Source of the DNA: Ettlia oleoabundans
Lineage: Eukaryota > Chlorophyta > Chlorophyceae > Chlamydomonadales
Length of the DNA stretch: 54,341 bases
Direction of reading: 5' to 3'
Assembly: GCA_019693395.1 (NCBI GenBank)
Contig: JAAMXP010000956.1
Span: forward strand, 32,907-87,247
The notes under the pieces are model-generated. The model was not told the DNA's origin, did no database searches, and saw nothing but the letters and a program-made list of their open reading frames with translations. The translations under genes and the position numbers were made by a program. Below are positions 33,933 to 46,489 of this stretch, piece by piece; positions within the stretch are counted from its first letter, which is position 1, and each line of letters starts with the position of its first letter.

Positions 33933-36900
33933 TCACGCCCGGTTGATTGCTCCGCTGCTGCCGTCAACATTGCCGTTTACTATTTTATGCCTGTGCAGAT
34001 GAATGTTGGTCTTGGTTAGCACCTTCAGCTGCTCAAACTGCAGTGGCTGGTTGGTGAAGGGGCACTGCTGCTTTTCTGCCAGCACGACCTGCAGACAAAC
34101 ATGACAAGGGGCAGCAATGCGCAGGGCTGGTGATAGGCACGGATGGCGATGCCCCGCAGGCTGCAGGGAAAGCAGGCGTTGCCATGCTGTGATGTTAAGA
34201 TCCCTGCCCCATCCACCAATACACACCACAGCTACACATCACCTGCACACCAGCGGGCCCTATACCACCCACCTTCCACGTGGCCAGCCCCGCCACATAT
34301 CCATAGGGCGAGATGGCTGGGCGCACCACGGCGCTCATGGTGATGGGGTCTATGAAGTGAGGCAGAGGGTTATCCTTATCTGCTGGGGGGGAAGGTGGCA
34401 GCAAGAAAGCGAAGGAATGACCGGTTAGAGAGTAAAATGAGGTCTGATTATTGAGCTTTGACGACTGTGTGAGCCTGCAAGAGTCCGGGCGAACCACTGA
34501 ACAGGCACTTGTGCATTTAAAATCTCCGCATGACTCTGCTGAAGGTGCTCAATCGGCCCAAGCACTGCTGAAGGCGGCAGTTAAGGTGAGACAACACAGC
34601 ACAGCACGGGCGCAGCCCAGCGGTTGGTGAGCGCACCCAGCACCGAGGTGTCGTCCCCATTCTCCTGCAGCCGCTTGCGGTACCGATCGGATCGACTCAC
34701 AGCGCTCCACCTGCAACTACCAGTTGCAGCAGTAAGCGGCCAGCACACCAAGCAGCCAGTCAATCAGAACGCTGTGCAGCGGTTGCCCCGTCAGTCCAAT
34801 GTTCTGGGCACCTAATAGGCACATCATCCTACTTTAGGCATATGCCCTTGATTTGCAATTCGCAACATGCCCCCATCCTGCACGCAAGCCAGCTCACTTG
34901 TTAGTCATGAGCTGGGTCTCATCCTCCTCCCCCTCCCCCGCCTCATCACTGTCGCTGTCACTGCCACCGCGTCGTCGTGCACGTGCCCTGCTGCTGCCAC
35001 CGCCCCCACCTCCCGAGCGTTTGCTGCCGCCGTTGCTGGGAGGCCTGCAGGGACAAATAGGACTAAGCATTCTGCTTCAGTCGAGGCGACTATTGGATTA
35101 AAAATACTGCACGAGGCATTGGCAAGCCGGCAAGATCTGCAGAGCTGCAATGCCACTGACAGAGCAGCCCAACAGCAACCCAATTGGCCCATCCTCACCT
35201 GGGAGCCCGGGACGCACGCACTGAAGCCGCTGTTGACGCAGGCAGTCCAGCTGCTGCCCGCATCCGCTCCTGCTTTCCCGCCCAGTACTCGGTGCAAAGT
35301 TGATCGGGGTCAAGGGCCTCAACCGCCTCCTGGATCTGCAGGGCACCAGGCAGGTCGGGTGACAGGCGGGCAGGCAAGTTGTTGAGTAAATCCAGGCATG
35401 CAGGCAGGATGAACCAGCAGCTTAAACGCAGCAAGGCCGGGCATCCCATATAGGTGTAACAGACAGACTGACAGACAACTGTTGCACCACGCTTTCGGCT
35501 GACCCTCAGCCCCAACTCTGCCCGGTCACGTGCACCAAACAGTCCCTTACGACTGCCATTCTGACAGCAAGCAAGCTCACGTTTGGCTGGTTAAGACCAA
35601 AGTACTCGGGCCCAGCGATGGCGGTCTTTGGTGGTGGCGGCAGGTTCTCGCCCGCCCTGCGGCGCGCTTCAATTTCCGCATTGATGCGCTTCAAAATCTG
35701 CTCGGGTGGGGTTGTATGAAAAGGGCAGGGGTTGGAAAGTGTGCAGAATGTAATCCTGCCACTTCATAGATGGAAGTGGGCAAGGCAATGACGGAGGAAG
35801 TTCAACCGTGGTATAGCATATCAACTGTTACGTGGGTATGTCTCAGTTTCTTGCTGTTGGTTTTCCAGCCTGATGCAGCTGCACGCCAGTGGTGGTAAGC
35901 ACTGCATCCGGACTCACCCCTGTCCAGCACCCGGTGCAGCTCTTGGCGATGAGCGGCTCATCGGGGCGGTCCAGAGCAACCACCTGGCAGTAGGGGGAAA
36001 GACAAGGTGGTTGTGGTGGTGGGGTGGATGTTTGGTGTGTGTGTGCGTGCGTGTGCGGGATGTTTGTAGGTGTTCTATTCAGACCGGACTTGCTGCGCTG
36101 CGAGGCGGGTGTTAGTCGGAGTGCTGGCATCCAAAATCGTCCCCCCCGTCCCCCCCCTTAAACACGGCTTTCCAAGGAGCCAACTGCTCGTGCTGAAACA
36201 TTCACTCACCCAATTAGCAAGACGCCAGCAAGCACCACCGAACAGGCACAGCACCTACCTTGAAAGTGGGCTGGGGCCAGTACTGCCCTCCCTTGCCGAT
36301 GATGTGGCACTCATGCACACACAGCTGGTCAATTGAAACGCTGCGGGCAACGGGATGCAAACCAGGGGTTTGTTTTGCTGTTGCTCTGCGACGGACAGCA
36401 GTAGGGTTGCCAGCTAGCAGCAGCTTCAATCCCGCGGCTACCCAGAAACCTCAGTTGTCAGCCTACTGTGTCACGTCAACTCCCAAAGCAGCCTCCTCAC
36501 TGTTGCTTGCCCTCCCTGTCCTGCCCGCCTCACCTGGACCTGAAGAGGGTGCGGGACTGGAAGCCCTCGGGAAAGATATAGCCCGCATTGAACCAACCCT
36601 TCTCAGGCCTGCACCCACTCGATGCAGCCAAACAGTAGTGCGACAGTGGTACATGTGAGCAACCCAGATGAGCAGCTGCGCGGGTAGCACTGCTGCTGTA
36701 ATGCACTGGTTGAAAGTAGCACCGCACAACCTGCTGCCCTCTGAAGCAACTCTTCAAGACCAGCAACCAACTTCAACTGACAGTAAGCGGGGAAGGGGTG
36801 CTGCCCTGGCTGCAGATGAGTGGCTGCTGGGCGCTGCCGCACCTGAGGGAACCCGCTTCTACCAGATCCGCCGACTTGTGGCTCTTCTGCTTCACGCGCC

Positions 36901-39900
36901 CTCTGCATGTGTGGCCTGTACTAGAGATGGCACGCACGCGGGGCAATGCAAGTGCAGCAGCAGCTGCTTGCTCAGCATCACCGCTGTCGCTTGCCTGCAG
37001 CAGCAACGTGGAGCAGACGCGGGTAGGCTGATTGCAAGCTGTTGAAAGCAGTGCCATCGCGGCAGCCCAGAACAGTTAGATGCAACTCAATGGACATCAG
37101 CAGGCCAGCAACAAGCTTCGCACCTCTGCAGCTTGCAAATCACCGGCGGGCGCCTGCTGCTCGTCCTGCTGCTGCAATGCAGTGTTGCTGCTAGCACCGC
37201 TGCCATCAGCATGCAAACCAGGCGGTTCTGCTGCAGCCTCAGCGATCGGTGGAGGAGCTGCTGCAGCGCTGCCCTCTACTCGCTGCCGCTTCCTGGCAGG
37301 CGCCTGCTTCTTGCTCCCTGTGCCGGGCTCATCAGCTGCCTTGGCCCCAACAGATGTGGGTGGCGAAGCAGGCTTAGAGTTGCTGCTGCCACCCCGCGCC
37401 TTGGCTGTGGAGCGGCGTTGCTGACGGCGCTGCGCTGGCTGCATGTCTTCATCGGAGGAAGCCTCAGCCGCTTCTGCCATCTCTGCGTCGCTGCCCTCAT
37501 CCTCAGAATCCTCGCCATACGCCACAAACGCGGCAGCTGCTGCCTGCTTGGCTGCACGGCTTGGGCGCGCCACTCGCGGCTGAACTTGCCGTGCAGGGGC
37601 CTGCAAAAGGCAGGGGTGGGTAATTGAAAGAAGAAGCGGCTGCAATGAGCTTGGGAGAGCATGCTCGTGTTTCCCTGCAATCACACGGCTACAGATTCAG
37701 TCTGACCCCGGCTTGAACACACTGTAGCTCTGCACACATGCCACAAATAACAAGCAGGGGCATAACCCAGCCTTTGCCCAGCCCACTCACTCTACGTGTT
37801 CGGCGGGTAGAGGGGGCTGCAAAGTCCTCATCACTGTCAGTACCTGCCACATCTTCCTCGCTGCAATGGGTTCAGTAGCAGCAGCAGTTAGTGTCAGGCT
37901 ACTCAACTGGCAGAAATTCAGGGGACTCCAAAGGCGCAGGACAGAAGAGGCTCAAAGACTCGCACCACATGGCGTCCTAGCGACCATGCGTGCCTACAAA
38001 CACTTGCTTGACAGCGGGCCATCATGATGTCAGTACTTCACATTTGCACAGCGTCTCATCATGCTCGTCGATTCCTTCAACCACCAAAGGGTGGTATGCC
38101 CACCGGATCCATCATGCCATCCTCCGCACTCATTCCCTCAGCCATAGAAACCTTTCCCAACCCACTTAGAAGCTCCCACGGCCCCACACCTGGTTGCCTC
38201 TGCCTGCCCCTCTGACTCAGTCTCCTCATCATCCTCTGACGGCACTGCCGGGGTAGCACGCTTAGCGGCCTGACGGGTGCCGGCGCAAGCCCGCCTGCTG
38301 CCGCTGCCCCTCTGCTGCGATTCAGGCATGACTGTAGCCTGCTGTTCCGCAGCCTGCGCCTGCTGCTCTGCCTGCTCCCCTACTGCATCGCCCGCCACGG
38401 CGGCATGTGCAGGTTCTGCTGCTGCCAGCAGCGCACAGCAGGAAGTGGCTCGGGCTGCATCTGTGCTAGCCAGCCGCTCCAGCACCGCAGCGCGCACAGC
38501 ATCACTGGGCATCTGCTGCAGCAGTGCCTTGGCCTTGCCGTCATCCTGCAGCAAAGCAGTGGGGAACGGCAAAGAGGGGGTGTGAACGGGCTGCAATGTG
38601 CTTGAAGATCCTTCCAGAGCAGCTTGCCTGCCCGAAGTGCTGCCGGCCTGGTTGCCTGTGGCAGTGCCAGGTGTATGAAACAGCCCGTGCTGCGCAGCAT
38701 AGCAAGTACATATGCAATGGCGTCAGCGCTGCAATCAGTCCTTACCAACTTAGCGAGCTGCTTGGTCAGAGCTGCCAGCATCGCAGCGCTAGGCATACCA
38801 TTGGCGCCCTCCTCTACTTGTGCGCCCACTGAGTCGCCTGCTGCAACCTCCGCGTCAAGCAACGTCTCCGCAGGCTCTTCCGCCACCGTGTGCAGGGGGC
38901 GGGAGCGCGCCACAGAAGCTGGGGTGGGGCCCTCAGCATCAGCTGTGGAGCCAGGTGGCGCCTTTGAGTCTGAGGGCTCACCCAGCTGGCGGCGAGCGGC
39001 CCGCAGCAGCGAATTGCTGGGCGCCTGCAACGTGTCAGCCTGCACCAGCACATATCTGCAGGCAGAGACAGCGGGCAAGCGGCAATCACGCAGATGAAAC
39101 TTGTCAAAGTGTTCAGCAAGCAGCATGAATGGTCAGCCCATGCAGGTTGCATAGCTGGGTCGTCGTCAACTTATGCATGCCATGCTGCTTTGGTGAGAAG
39201 ATCGGGACACCAGCAGACGCTCCAGACTTTAAGCCCTGCTCCTCACCTCTGTGACTGCTCTGCCTCTACAGCTTCCCCACGCTGTGGCTTGGCGGGCCAC
39301 AACAGCACCCTCGGCTGCTGCGCCTGCTGCACCTGCTGGCCTTGGATCTCTGCTTTGAGTGAACCAGGCACCTCCTGCTGCTGCTCGTTGTCACCAATTA
39401 GCTGCTCCTGATGCTGGTCTCCACTCTGCTGCGACGTTTTACTCTGTTGCTGCTGCTGCTCCTCCTCCTCCCCCGACTGCTCCTCCTCGTGCTCCTCCTC
39501 CGTCTCTTCCTCTGTATCAGTCTCCTCCTCATCCTGCCCCTGATGCACTGCCTCCTCCTCTTCTTGCTGCTGCTGCTGCTCCTCCCTGGTGGTGCTTTCT
39601 TTGGTGGCAGCTGCTGGCCTCCTCGCCTGCGCCCGGCTCTTGGGGGGCGGCTTGAAGCCTTTGCCCCTGAATGCGCCCATGAACACCTGAAGACAATACA
39701 AACCAGGAATAGGTGGACCAATTCCCAAAGAATATTGAAGCAGCTACGACTGAGCAAATTCAGTTGCAAAGGGCAATTTAACGCAGCATGACACGTGTCT
39801 TACATTGCCTGCCAGTGTGGCTGGGTCGATCAGTTTGGGGCGCGGGCCAGCAGGCTTGGCATGGCGGCTGCTCTGCCGTCCTACAGCAACGACAAGAAGC

Positions 39901-41139
39901 ATTGTGCTGAGGAGTTGCAATGGTACTGCTGATACACACGCACATGAAAGCATCAACTGGTTGTGAATAACAATGTTATTCATGGATCAAACAGCAGGTG
40001 ATTATGCAGGCTTGGCGGGGAACCTGGAAACGCACCTGAGCTAGGCTCCTTGCGTGGGGCTGGTGCAGCTGCAGGCGCTGGTGCATGGACGAGGCCGCAT
40101 TCCGCCTTGACTTGCCGCTTGAAGGAGGCATCTGACACAAGCTGCGCCGCCGCATCATCCTCTCTGTATACACATGTTCCATATAAGCACGGGGTATATG
40201 CAACAGCCAGGCCCGACACAGTCTTCCTGTTAATTACAACAAAAGCTGGCAAGCCCCCAGCAACCCTACTGTCAGCCACTTCCATCATGCAACGGCAATC
40301 ACGCTCAGAAGTTTGCCTGCAGACAATGCACCAAAGCGGCCGCCCTAATGTCCCTCCCCCTAACAAGCACCCACCCACCTGCCGTCACAGAGCTCCAGCG
40401 CCTTCTCCACCTCCTCTGTGCTGAGATCTGGGCAGACCTCCTGCAGCTCCGCCACCTTCCGCCGCAGCTCCCGCCGTTCATACTCCTCAAACATGCGCCG
40501 CTGCAGCGCAACCTGCACCAACCAACACACCACCAAACAGCACAAAAGCTTTACACATTTCGGGGTGGTGGGTGGTAGTGGAAGGGGTGGTAATGGTGAA
40601 GTGGGGTGAGGTGGCGGATCCAGCTTGAGAGCCATGCTGATTGCTACATCAGGCTATTGGAGCCTTGCTGCATTCACAGAAAGAAAACAGCTGGGGGCAG
40701 GCAGCTATGGGCGGCTGTGCGGCGCACCCGCTGTTCGATGATCCGCTGCTCCTCCTCCGTCAATGTGCGCTCCTCCAAGCTTTGGAACAGGTTGTCAGTC
40801 CTGCAAATCGCGGTTAAACGGCAAAAAATGGCTGGGGAGACAGGCCTCCAGGCCGGAACACATCGCCGCCAGCCGCCAGCACAAGGTTTGAAAGCTGACG
40901 CTACGAGCAGCAGCTGGCATACTTCCGGCCCCTCAAACCACGCCATTCGCACGCATAGCGTGAACCCTGCATAGGACGCCGCACCTGTGCGTGGCGATTC
41001 CCTCGGTGCCTTGCTGCCACAGCTTGCGCAGGCTGCCGCCATCTGGGTCTGCGTTCTCCTGATCGCTGCCTACTGCTGTTACGACCGCTGTGTTTGCAAG
41101 GGCCCCCCCTACAGGCCGTTCTTCGCCCGGAGACACCAT
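33933..41139 (-). CDS. CUE-like / FYRN-FYRC / U-box-like nuclear protein
   Basis: Twenty exons: 41139-40985, 40800-40728, 40512-40379, 40163-40036, 39880-39804, 39686-39247, 39055-38746, 38545-38190, 37860-37791, 37600-37124, 36994-36843, 36608-36534, 36340-36259, 35983-35918, 35697-35581, 35335-35199, 35044-34898, 34710-34637, 34379-34273, 34088-33933; 1110 aa, every phase matching. A CUE/UBA-like segment (LQEVCPDLSTEEVEKALELC, then EDDAAAQLVSD) lies at about 95-135. A Gln/Glu-rich acidic block covers ~190-335 and basic/acidic disordered regions follow. FYRN (WFNAGYIFPEGFQSRTLF, then CHIIGKGGQYWPQPTF) and FYRC (VALDRPDEPLIAKS, CWTG, GPEYFGLN) lie at ~791-920, then an Arg/Ser/Asp block. A U-box-like domain (HFIDPITMSAVVRPAISPYG, then CPFTNQPLQ) ends the protein. 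FYR modules mark chromatin proteins (MLL, TBRG1); U-box and CUE suggest ubiquitin. Function is inference. Confidence 0.75.
39403..39600 (-). repeat. Gln/Glu-coding triplet-repeat tract
   Basis: Imperfect CTG/CTC triplet runs on the plus strand encode a Gln- and Glu-rich block in exon 6 of the FYR gene. It generates spurious long open frames in the other five frames. Confidence 0.85.
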
Positions 41140-41578
41140 GTCGAAGCTCGCTGCTGTTTGCTCTCCAGGATTTTGCTACACCATGCAATGACTGCCCAGT
41201 TCCACTGCAACGCCCGCCCACGCTAAAATGTCGAGGTCCGGGTTTAAATCGGGGGAAAAACATTGGCCCTTTCCAGTTCGCATTCGCGATCCCCTGGCCT
41301 CTAGGGGTGCCTCAACCCAACAATCATGCATCGACGGGGCACAATGTCGCGCGGGGCGCGCCGGCGACCAGGGTGATGGCCAACCGAGTTCCGAGGCTGC
41401 CGCTGGGCAGGCTGCCTACGGCTTCACAGGCAAGCATTGGGTGTGCTGACATCGGTCACAACAGAAATGATTGCATGGAATAAGTGTGCCTGCCTTGCTA
41501 CTGGGCCAGCGGCAGCGGCGAAGCGGAACCGCCAGTTTAGCCGCCTGCTCCCGCTCTTTCTCCTGTCAAGTGTGTGCG
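41140..41578. promoter_or_regulatory. Divergent promoter region, FYR gene / apyrase
   Basis: 439 nt between start codons. No clear TATA element. Open frames crossing it on both strands lack recognisable content. Confidence 0.45.
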
Positions 41579-44500
41579 ATGCCTGCTTCCCCCCTGCAGC
41601 AAGCTGTCCAAACAGCTCGTGGCATGGAGCGCCGTCGCATGGTGCTGCTTGCACTGGCGACTCTCTTGGCACTCGCGACGGCGGGGCTGCTGCTCCTGCC
41701 CCACAGCAGCCGAGCCGCGCTTCGCTACGTGCTGGTCATTGATGCTGGCAGCAGTGGCACACGCATGTACGCTTACACGTGGCAAGAGGGGATTGATAGC
41801 AGCATGCCAGTATTAGCGGCGGTGCCCTCCAATGCAGCACCTCACAAGGTGCCGCGCCGTGCCATGCCCAACAAGCGCGCCTATCAGCGGGTGGAGACCG
41901 AACCAGGCTTGGACCGATTTGTGGGGGACAGTCAGGGACTGCAGGCCAAGGCGATCGGTGCGTTATAAATCTAGTTGACAGCTGGCCATTTCCCCGCTTT
42001 GCATGCGCCTGCCAGGTGGCTGCTTCCTAGGTTTTCTCTGTCCCGCCTGGCACGCCATGCTGACTTTCCACCTTTTCTCCGCGTCTGCACCACCGATTCG
42101 AGCCTGCAAGCCATCATGCCACCGGTACAGGCCCGTTGCTGGAGTGGGCTGAAGCTGTGGTGCCACCCTGGCAGTGGGAGCACACACCCATCTTCCTGTT
42201 CGGCACCGCAGGACTGCGCAAGCTGAGGTCAGTGGCTTGGTGGCCGGTCTGCCAGTAAGGGCTGGCGCGGTGCCTGCTGTAAATTGCGCGCATATATTCT
42301 GCTTGCTGTGTGCCTGTATCTTGTGCAAACCTCCGCATCTGCCCAACAGTAACAGAGGCATGCTCACCCTGCCATGGTGTGCTCTGGTGCGAGCCACAGC
42401 ACGCAGCAACAGGCCGAGCTTCTGGCGGGCGTGAGGCACGTCTTAGGGCACAGCGCGTTTCGCTTCAGCCCGCCCTGGGCCCGCATCATCAGCGGTGTAT
42501 ATGAGGGGGTGTACGGCTGGGTGGCGCTGAACTACCTGCAAGGTGAGTAGTGGTGGCGTTGAAAGGCGGGGGGTGGCACTTTTGTGAATGTGCTCAATGG
42601 TTGAGCGCCACAAGCAATCAACACCGGCAGGCGTGCGGGGAGCTAGTTGCCACAACGGTTTGTGTTGCCAGCTGGCTTCTTGACGTACCAGGGTGGCTGT
42701 TCGGCTGCCCACCCTTTTCTAGCTAAATGTGCGTAGATAGCAAGACAGACAGCTTTCTGCCCCCACCGTCCTCTCGCAACCCAAACTGCTTGCAGGCACC
42801 CTGGGCCCCGGCGGCAGCACGACCGGCACGCTGGGCGCCCTGGACCTTGGCGGTTCCTCGCTGGAGGTCACATTTGCAGCAAATAACGTGCCATGGAAGG
42901 AGGATGCAGGTAGGCAGCTGCTATCCTTTCTGTACCTGTCGGTGCCGCAGCCGCTGCTTGCCTGTTGCTGCTGCTGTGCTGGCTGCTGTGTTGGCTGGAT
43001 GAGCCAAACTGTTGTTCCTTTTCATGCATACATCAACCCCTTCGCAGCTTTCCAACTCCCATGCCTACTGTGCAGTGAGCGCAACAGTGCTGGGCACCAC
43101 CCACGAGCTGTACGCTCACGTGCACCATCACTATGGCCTCAACGACGCTTTTGACCGCTCTGTCAGCATCCTGCTGGCACAGGGGGCTCCAGCTGGCGCT
43201 GCTGGGGTGGCTGGCAGCAGCGTACCCGGCGGTAGGGGCGTGGGAAGTGGCAAAGTTGTTGGTGACAGCAGCCTGGCACAGCCAGGCGGCCATGCACAGC
43301 CAGGCGGCCATGCACAGATGCAGCAGCAGCAGCAGCAGAGTACCGATAGTGGCAAAGTGGATGGTGGAGTTGCGGGGAATGGCGGCAGGTCAACATTTTT
43401 CGCTGCTCGGGCAAGCAGCAGCAGCAGCAACCTGCACGGCACTACTCACAGCACCAACGCAGCTGAGAACGAGGCGATTGTGACGTCATTGGTGCAAGCA
43501 GCCCAAGAACGCCAGGCAGCATCGATCGATCATCCTGCCGCTTCTGCTGGCGGGGATGCCGCAACGGCGGTGGGTGTCCGGCAGGCCCCTAATAATGAAA
43601 GGCGCCTGCTGCAAGTCCCCCTAGCACTGCGGCGGCGGCTGCTGTTGAGTGTTGAGGGTGCCGCCAATGCGCCTGACCACCAGCCACTGTGGCATCAGCA
43701 GCAGCAGCAGGAGCGACAGCCCCGGGGCCGGCTGCTGGGCGAGGGCAAGGTGCCAGAAGTGGCGCACCCCTGCCTGCATGACGGCTACCGCCAGCAGTAC
43801 AGCCGGCTGCTAATAGACGATACCTCGCTGCCAGACCCGCCGCGGGTGGTGCTGTTGGGCAGGTGAGCCATGTGTGCTCCCAACCTTGCTAAATCTGGTT
43901 GCGCAATGTGTATAGCATAAATAAAAATGAAAAAATGAAAAAAATGAAAAAAAACATATGCACCCGGCCCCAAAGGCAACCCTGGCTGGCTTTGGTAAGT
44001 TTAGTCAGTCTGCTGCGCTTGATTTGTGTTGCACCCAGGCGCCCTCACTTGGGCTGTTCATTGCATTCGTACAAAGCACCCATGTGTCCACAGGTCTGAC
44101 TATGCTGCTTGTCGGCGGCTGGCGCATGCTGTGGTCAATGCCAGCGCGCCTTGCTCCGCCCCGCCCTGCACGCTAGGCACACCTCAGGTTCGCATCCGAC
44201 TGCCCTCTGAAACGGCAGCCGCCCACCGCTCCCCACACCTGACCCATGCCTGCGCCTAGCTACAGCCTGCTTGACAACACAGACAGCCGAGCTCACTGTA
44301 GAATACTCTGCCCTATTACTGGTCACGCATACTACCCCCTGCACACAAACATGCTGTTTGATGTGGGCCCACTGGGCATCCGTACCAACTGTGCAGCCCT
44401 CCACCACCGGTCAGCGCTTTGTGGCTTTCACCGGCTTCTTTGTGGTCTACAAGTTCTTCCGCCTGCCGCATAATGCCAGCGTGGCGGAACTAGAAGAGGT

Positions 44501-46106
44501 GCGGCTCAATGTATCTATGGGTGTGATTGTGGGTGTGTGAGCTACCTATGCTAGTAGGTGGCAAACGATTGAAGTTGAGCGTGAGGGTGTCGAGTGTTTA
44601 TTTTGTTCCTAGACCTGCAATGGATATTGATGCTCTTGACAACAACAGGCCCGGCATCCAGTGTGCCACTTCCCTAATGCCTCTATGCGCATATGCATGT
44701 AATACCTTCGCTGACTGCTGTCCCCCCTGGCGCTAGGTGCAGGCGGGTCGGCAGTTCTGCAGCGGTAGTTGGGCGGAGGTGCAGCGTGAGCGGGCCGGGG
44801 AGCTGATGTTGGAGAACTACTGCTTCAGGTTGGGTGGGTGGCAGGAGGGAAGGCATGATGGCGGTGGAGGGAACAGCTCACTGGCGGCAGTGTCGTTGCT
44901 TGCTTTGATGACTTGTTGTGTAAGCAGCGAAACTGGTGCTGCTAGTATTGGCCGGCCGGTTGCCTGACTGCCAGGGTTCAGCAGGGTGTGAGGTATGAAG
45001 AATGCCTGCGTGCGCTCTTCTCGGACCATGAGCATGCTGCAATCCCCGTTGCTGGGCAGTCCAGCTTAGCAGTTGTGGTGTGGAAGCCCAGCCAAATGAC
45101 AGCGACAAGTGGCATTGAACGATGCTGGACAGAACAACATGCATTTCCCGTTCCTGCAGGGCCCCATACATTGCAGCACTGGTCAGGCAGGGGTTGCTGC
45201 TGAGGGATGAGCAGCTGCAGATTGGTGATGGGGAGGTGGGGTGGACCCTGGGAGCCGCCCTAGCCGAGGGATACAGGCTGGGTGGGATGGGCCGGTCAGG
45301 CGACACTGGTGGGCAGGCAGCAAGCCGTAGGTGGGTCCCCATGAAGATTGCTGATGCACCCTGCTTGCCCGCCCGCCCTTTAAACTTCAACTCAGCATGC
45401 TTCTTATGTCCTTCTTGCCTGCCTGTCTCCCATTTGCCACCTCTGCTGGTGACATAGCCGTCCACAAAGCCACAACCTGCTGCTCATGGCCCCATGCTTT
45501 GCTCCGTTGTTGCGCAGGCGGAGCTGGGTCCCCCTTGGTGCACGGTCTAAACCAACGTTGCTGCCAGCCATCATAATTATTATTGCTGCCGCAGCCTTAG
45601 TGTTAACACTATGCCACGCTGCCTCCTGGTGGCGACAGCATGCGAACGCCTCGCCTGCGCGGCGCACCGGATTTCGGAAGCTGCCCCTTAAGGTTTCTGC
45701 TGATTTGCTGGATCTTTCCAATTCCACCGACAGATTAGCACTAGGCAGCAGAAGGGGGCCATCCGGACTGGACTACTCGCCACCACTCAGCACTAGGGGC
45801 AGTACACCATCACACAGCGGCCGCAGCGTGTGGTGGGCACCGGGCTCTGCAGCCTTGCTGCCTGGTGCAGCAGTGGCGGTCGGCGGCATTGGCGGGCTTG
45901 GCGGCAATGCCTCTGCACGGTCACGCAGCCTGTCATCGGGGGGGCTTGGCACCGCGGCTGGCGTTGGCGGCGGCAACATCCTAGGCAACGCGCTGTCTAT
46001 GCCCCTGGTGCCGCGTGACACCAGCTACCCTTCACAGCTCAATCGCCTCGGCCGCACCCGCAGCCGCCGCTCACTGTCCACCAGCGGCGTGGAGGTTGGC
46101 GAGTGA
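41579..46106 (+). CDS. GDA1/CD39-family apyrase (ecto-nucleotidase type, two membrane anchors)
   Basis: Exons: 41579-41957, 42131-42227, 42400-42542, 42796-42909, 43076-43862, 44094-44187, 44397-44498, 44737-44828, 45160-45330, 45518-46106; 855 aa (840 if the ATG at 41624, MERRRM, is used, which fits a signal anchor better). These enzymes remove phosphates from nucleoside tri- and diphosphates outside the cell or in the Golgi lumen. Apyrase conserved regions are all present: ACR1 VIDAGSSGTR, ACR2 FGTAGLR, ACR3 SGVYEGVYGWVALNYL (with the catalytic Glu), ACR4 ALDLGGSSLEV, ACR5 GEVGWTLGAAL. N-terminal (VLLALATLLALATAG) and C-terminal (LLPAIIIIIAAAALVLTL) membrane segments give the CD39 layout. 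Usual length is 450-560 aa; the excess is a ~200-residue low-complexity insert between ACR4 and ACR5 and a ~170-residue Ser/Gly-rich tail. Confidence 0.92.
43280..43316 (+). repeat. 18-bp coding tandem repeat in apyrase exon 5
   Basis: Two copies of an 18-bp unit encode QPGGHA twice, followed by a CAG run encoding six Gln. It lies in the low-complexity insert. Confidence 0.85.
43917..43957. repeat. A-rich low-complexity tract
   Basis: Lengthening GAAAAAAT units lie in the intron after apyrase exon 5. Such A runs on the sense strand stand out in this GC-rich sequence. Confidence 0.8.
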
Positions 46107-46489
46107 GGTGCCTGGTGTGCCTGCCTGCCTGGGTTGTAACAACTCATTTACTTTGTTTACTGATTCCATGGGACATTTTATCAGGCAAGCCAGCCCTGTA
46201 AACTTGTAGCTGAGGTGAGCAACTCGTTGCAACGGTTGCTCTTAAACCAAACCAGTGATGTAGCAGGGTGGAGCAGGGAAGATGCAGGGGTTGTTGCCTG
46301 CTGTTGGTGTCTCCTTGCCTCTTTCATATGATGCTTGCCAACCACTTGCACCCTTGCATTGGCACCCTTCTTGCTGTCAGACAGCAGCAGGCTGTTACTC
46401 ACAATTTCAGAGGCATGGTGGTATCTCAAAATTACGTGCAAGTTCTGCTATCACTAGGAACTTTGCCAATCCAGCCTCCCTGCCATCAA
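46107..46489. other. Convergent 3' region, apyrase / NFKBIL1-like gene
   Basis: 383 nt between facing stops. Apart from the two TGTAA motifs for apyrase nothing is recognised. Confidence 0.45.
46135..46139 (+). terminator. TGTAA poly(A) signal for apyrase
   Basis: TGTAA lies 29 nt after the apyrase stop; a second copy at 46197-46201 is 91 nt after the stop. Confidence 0.5.
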
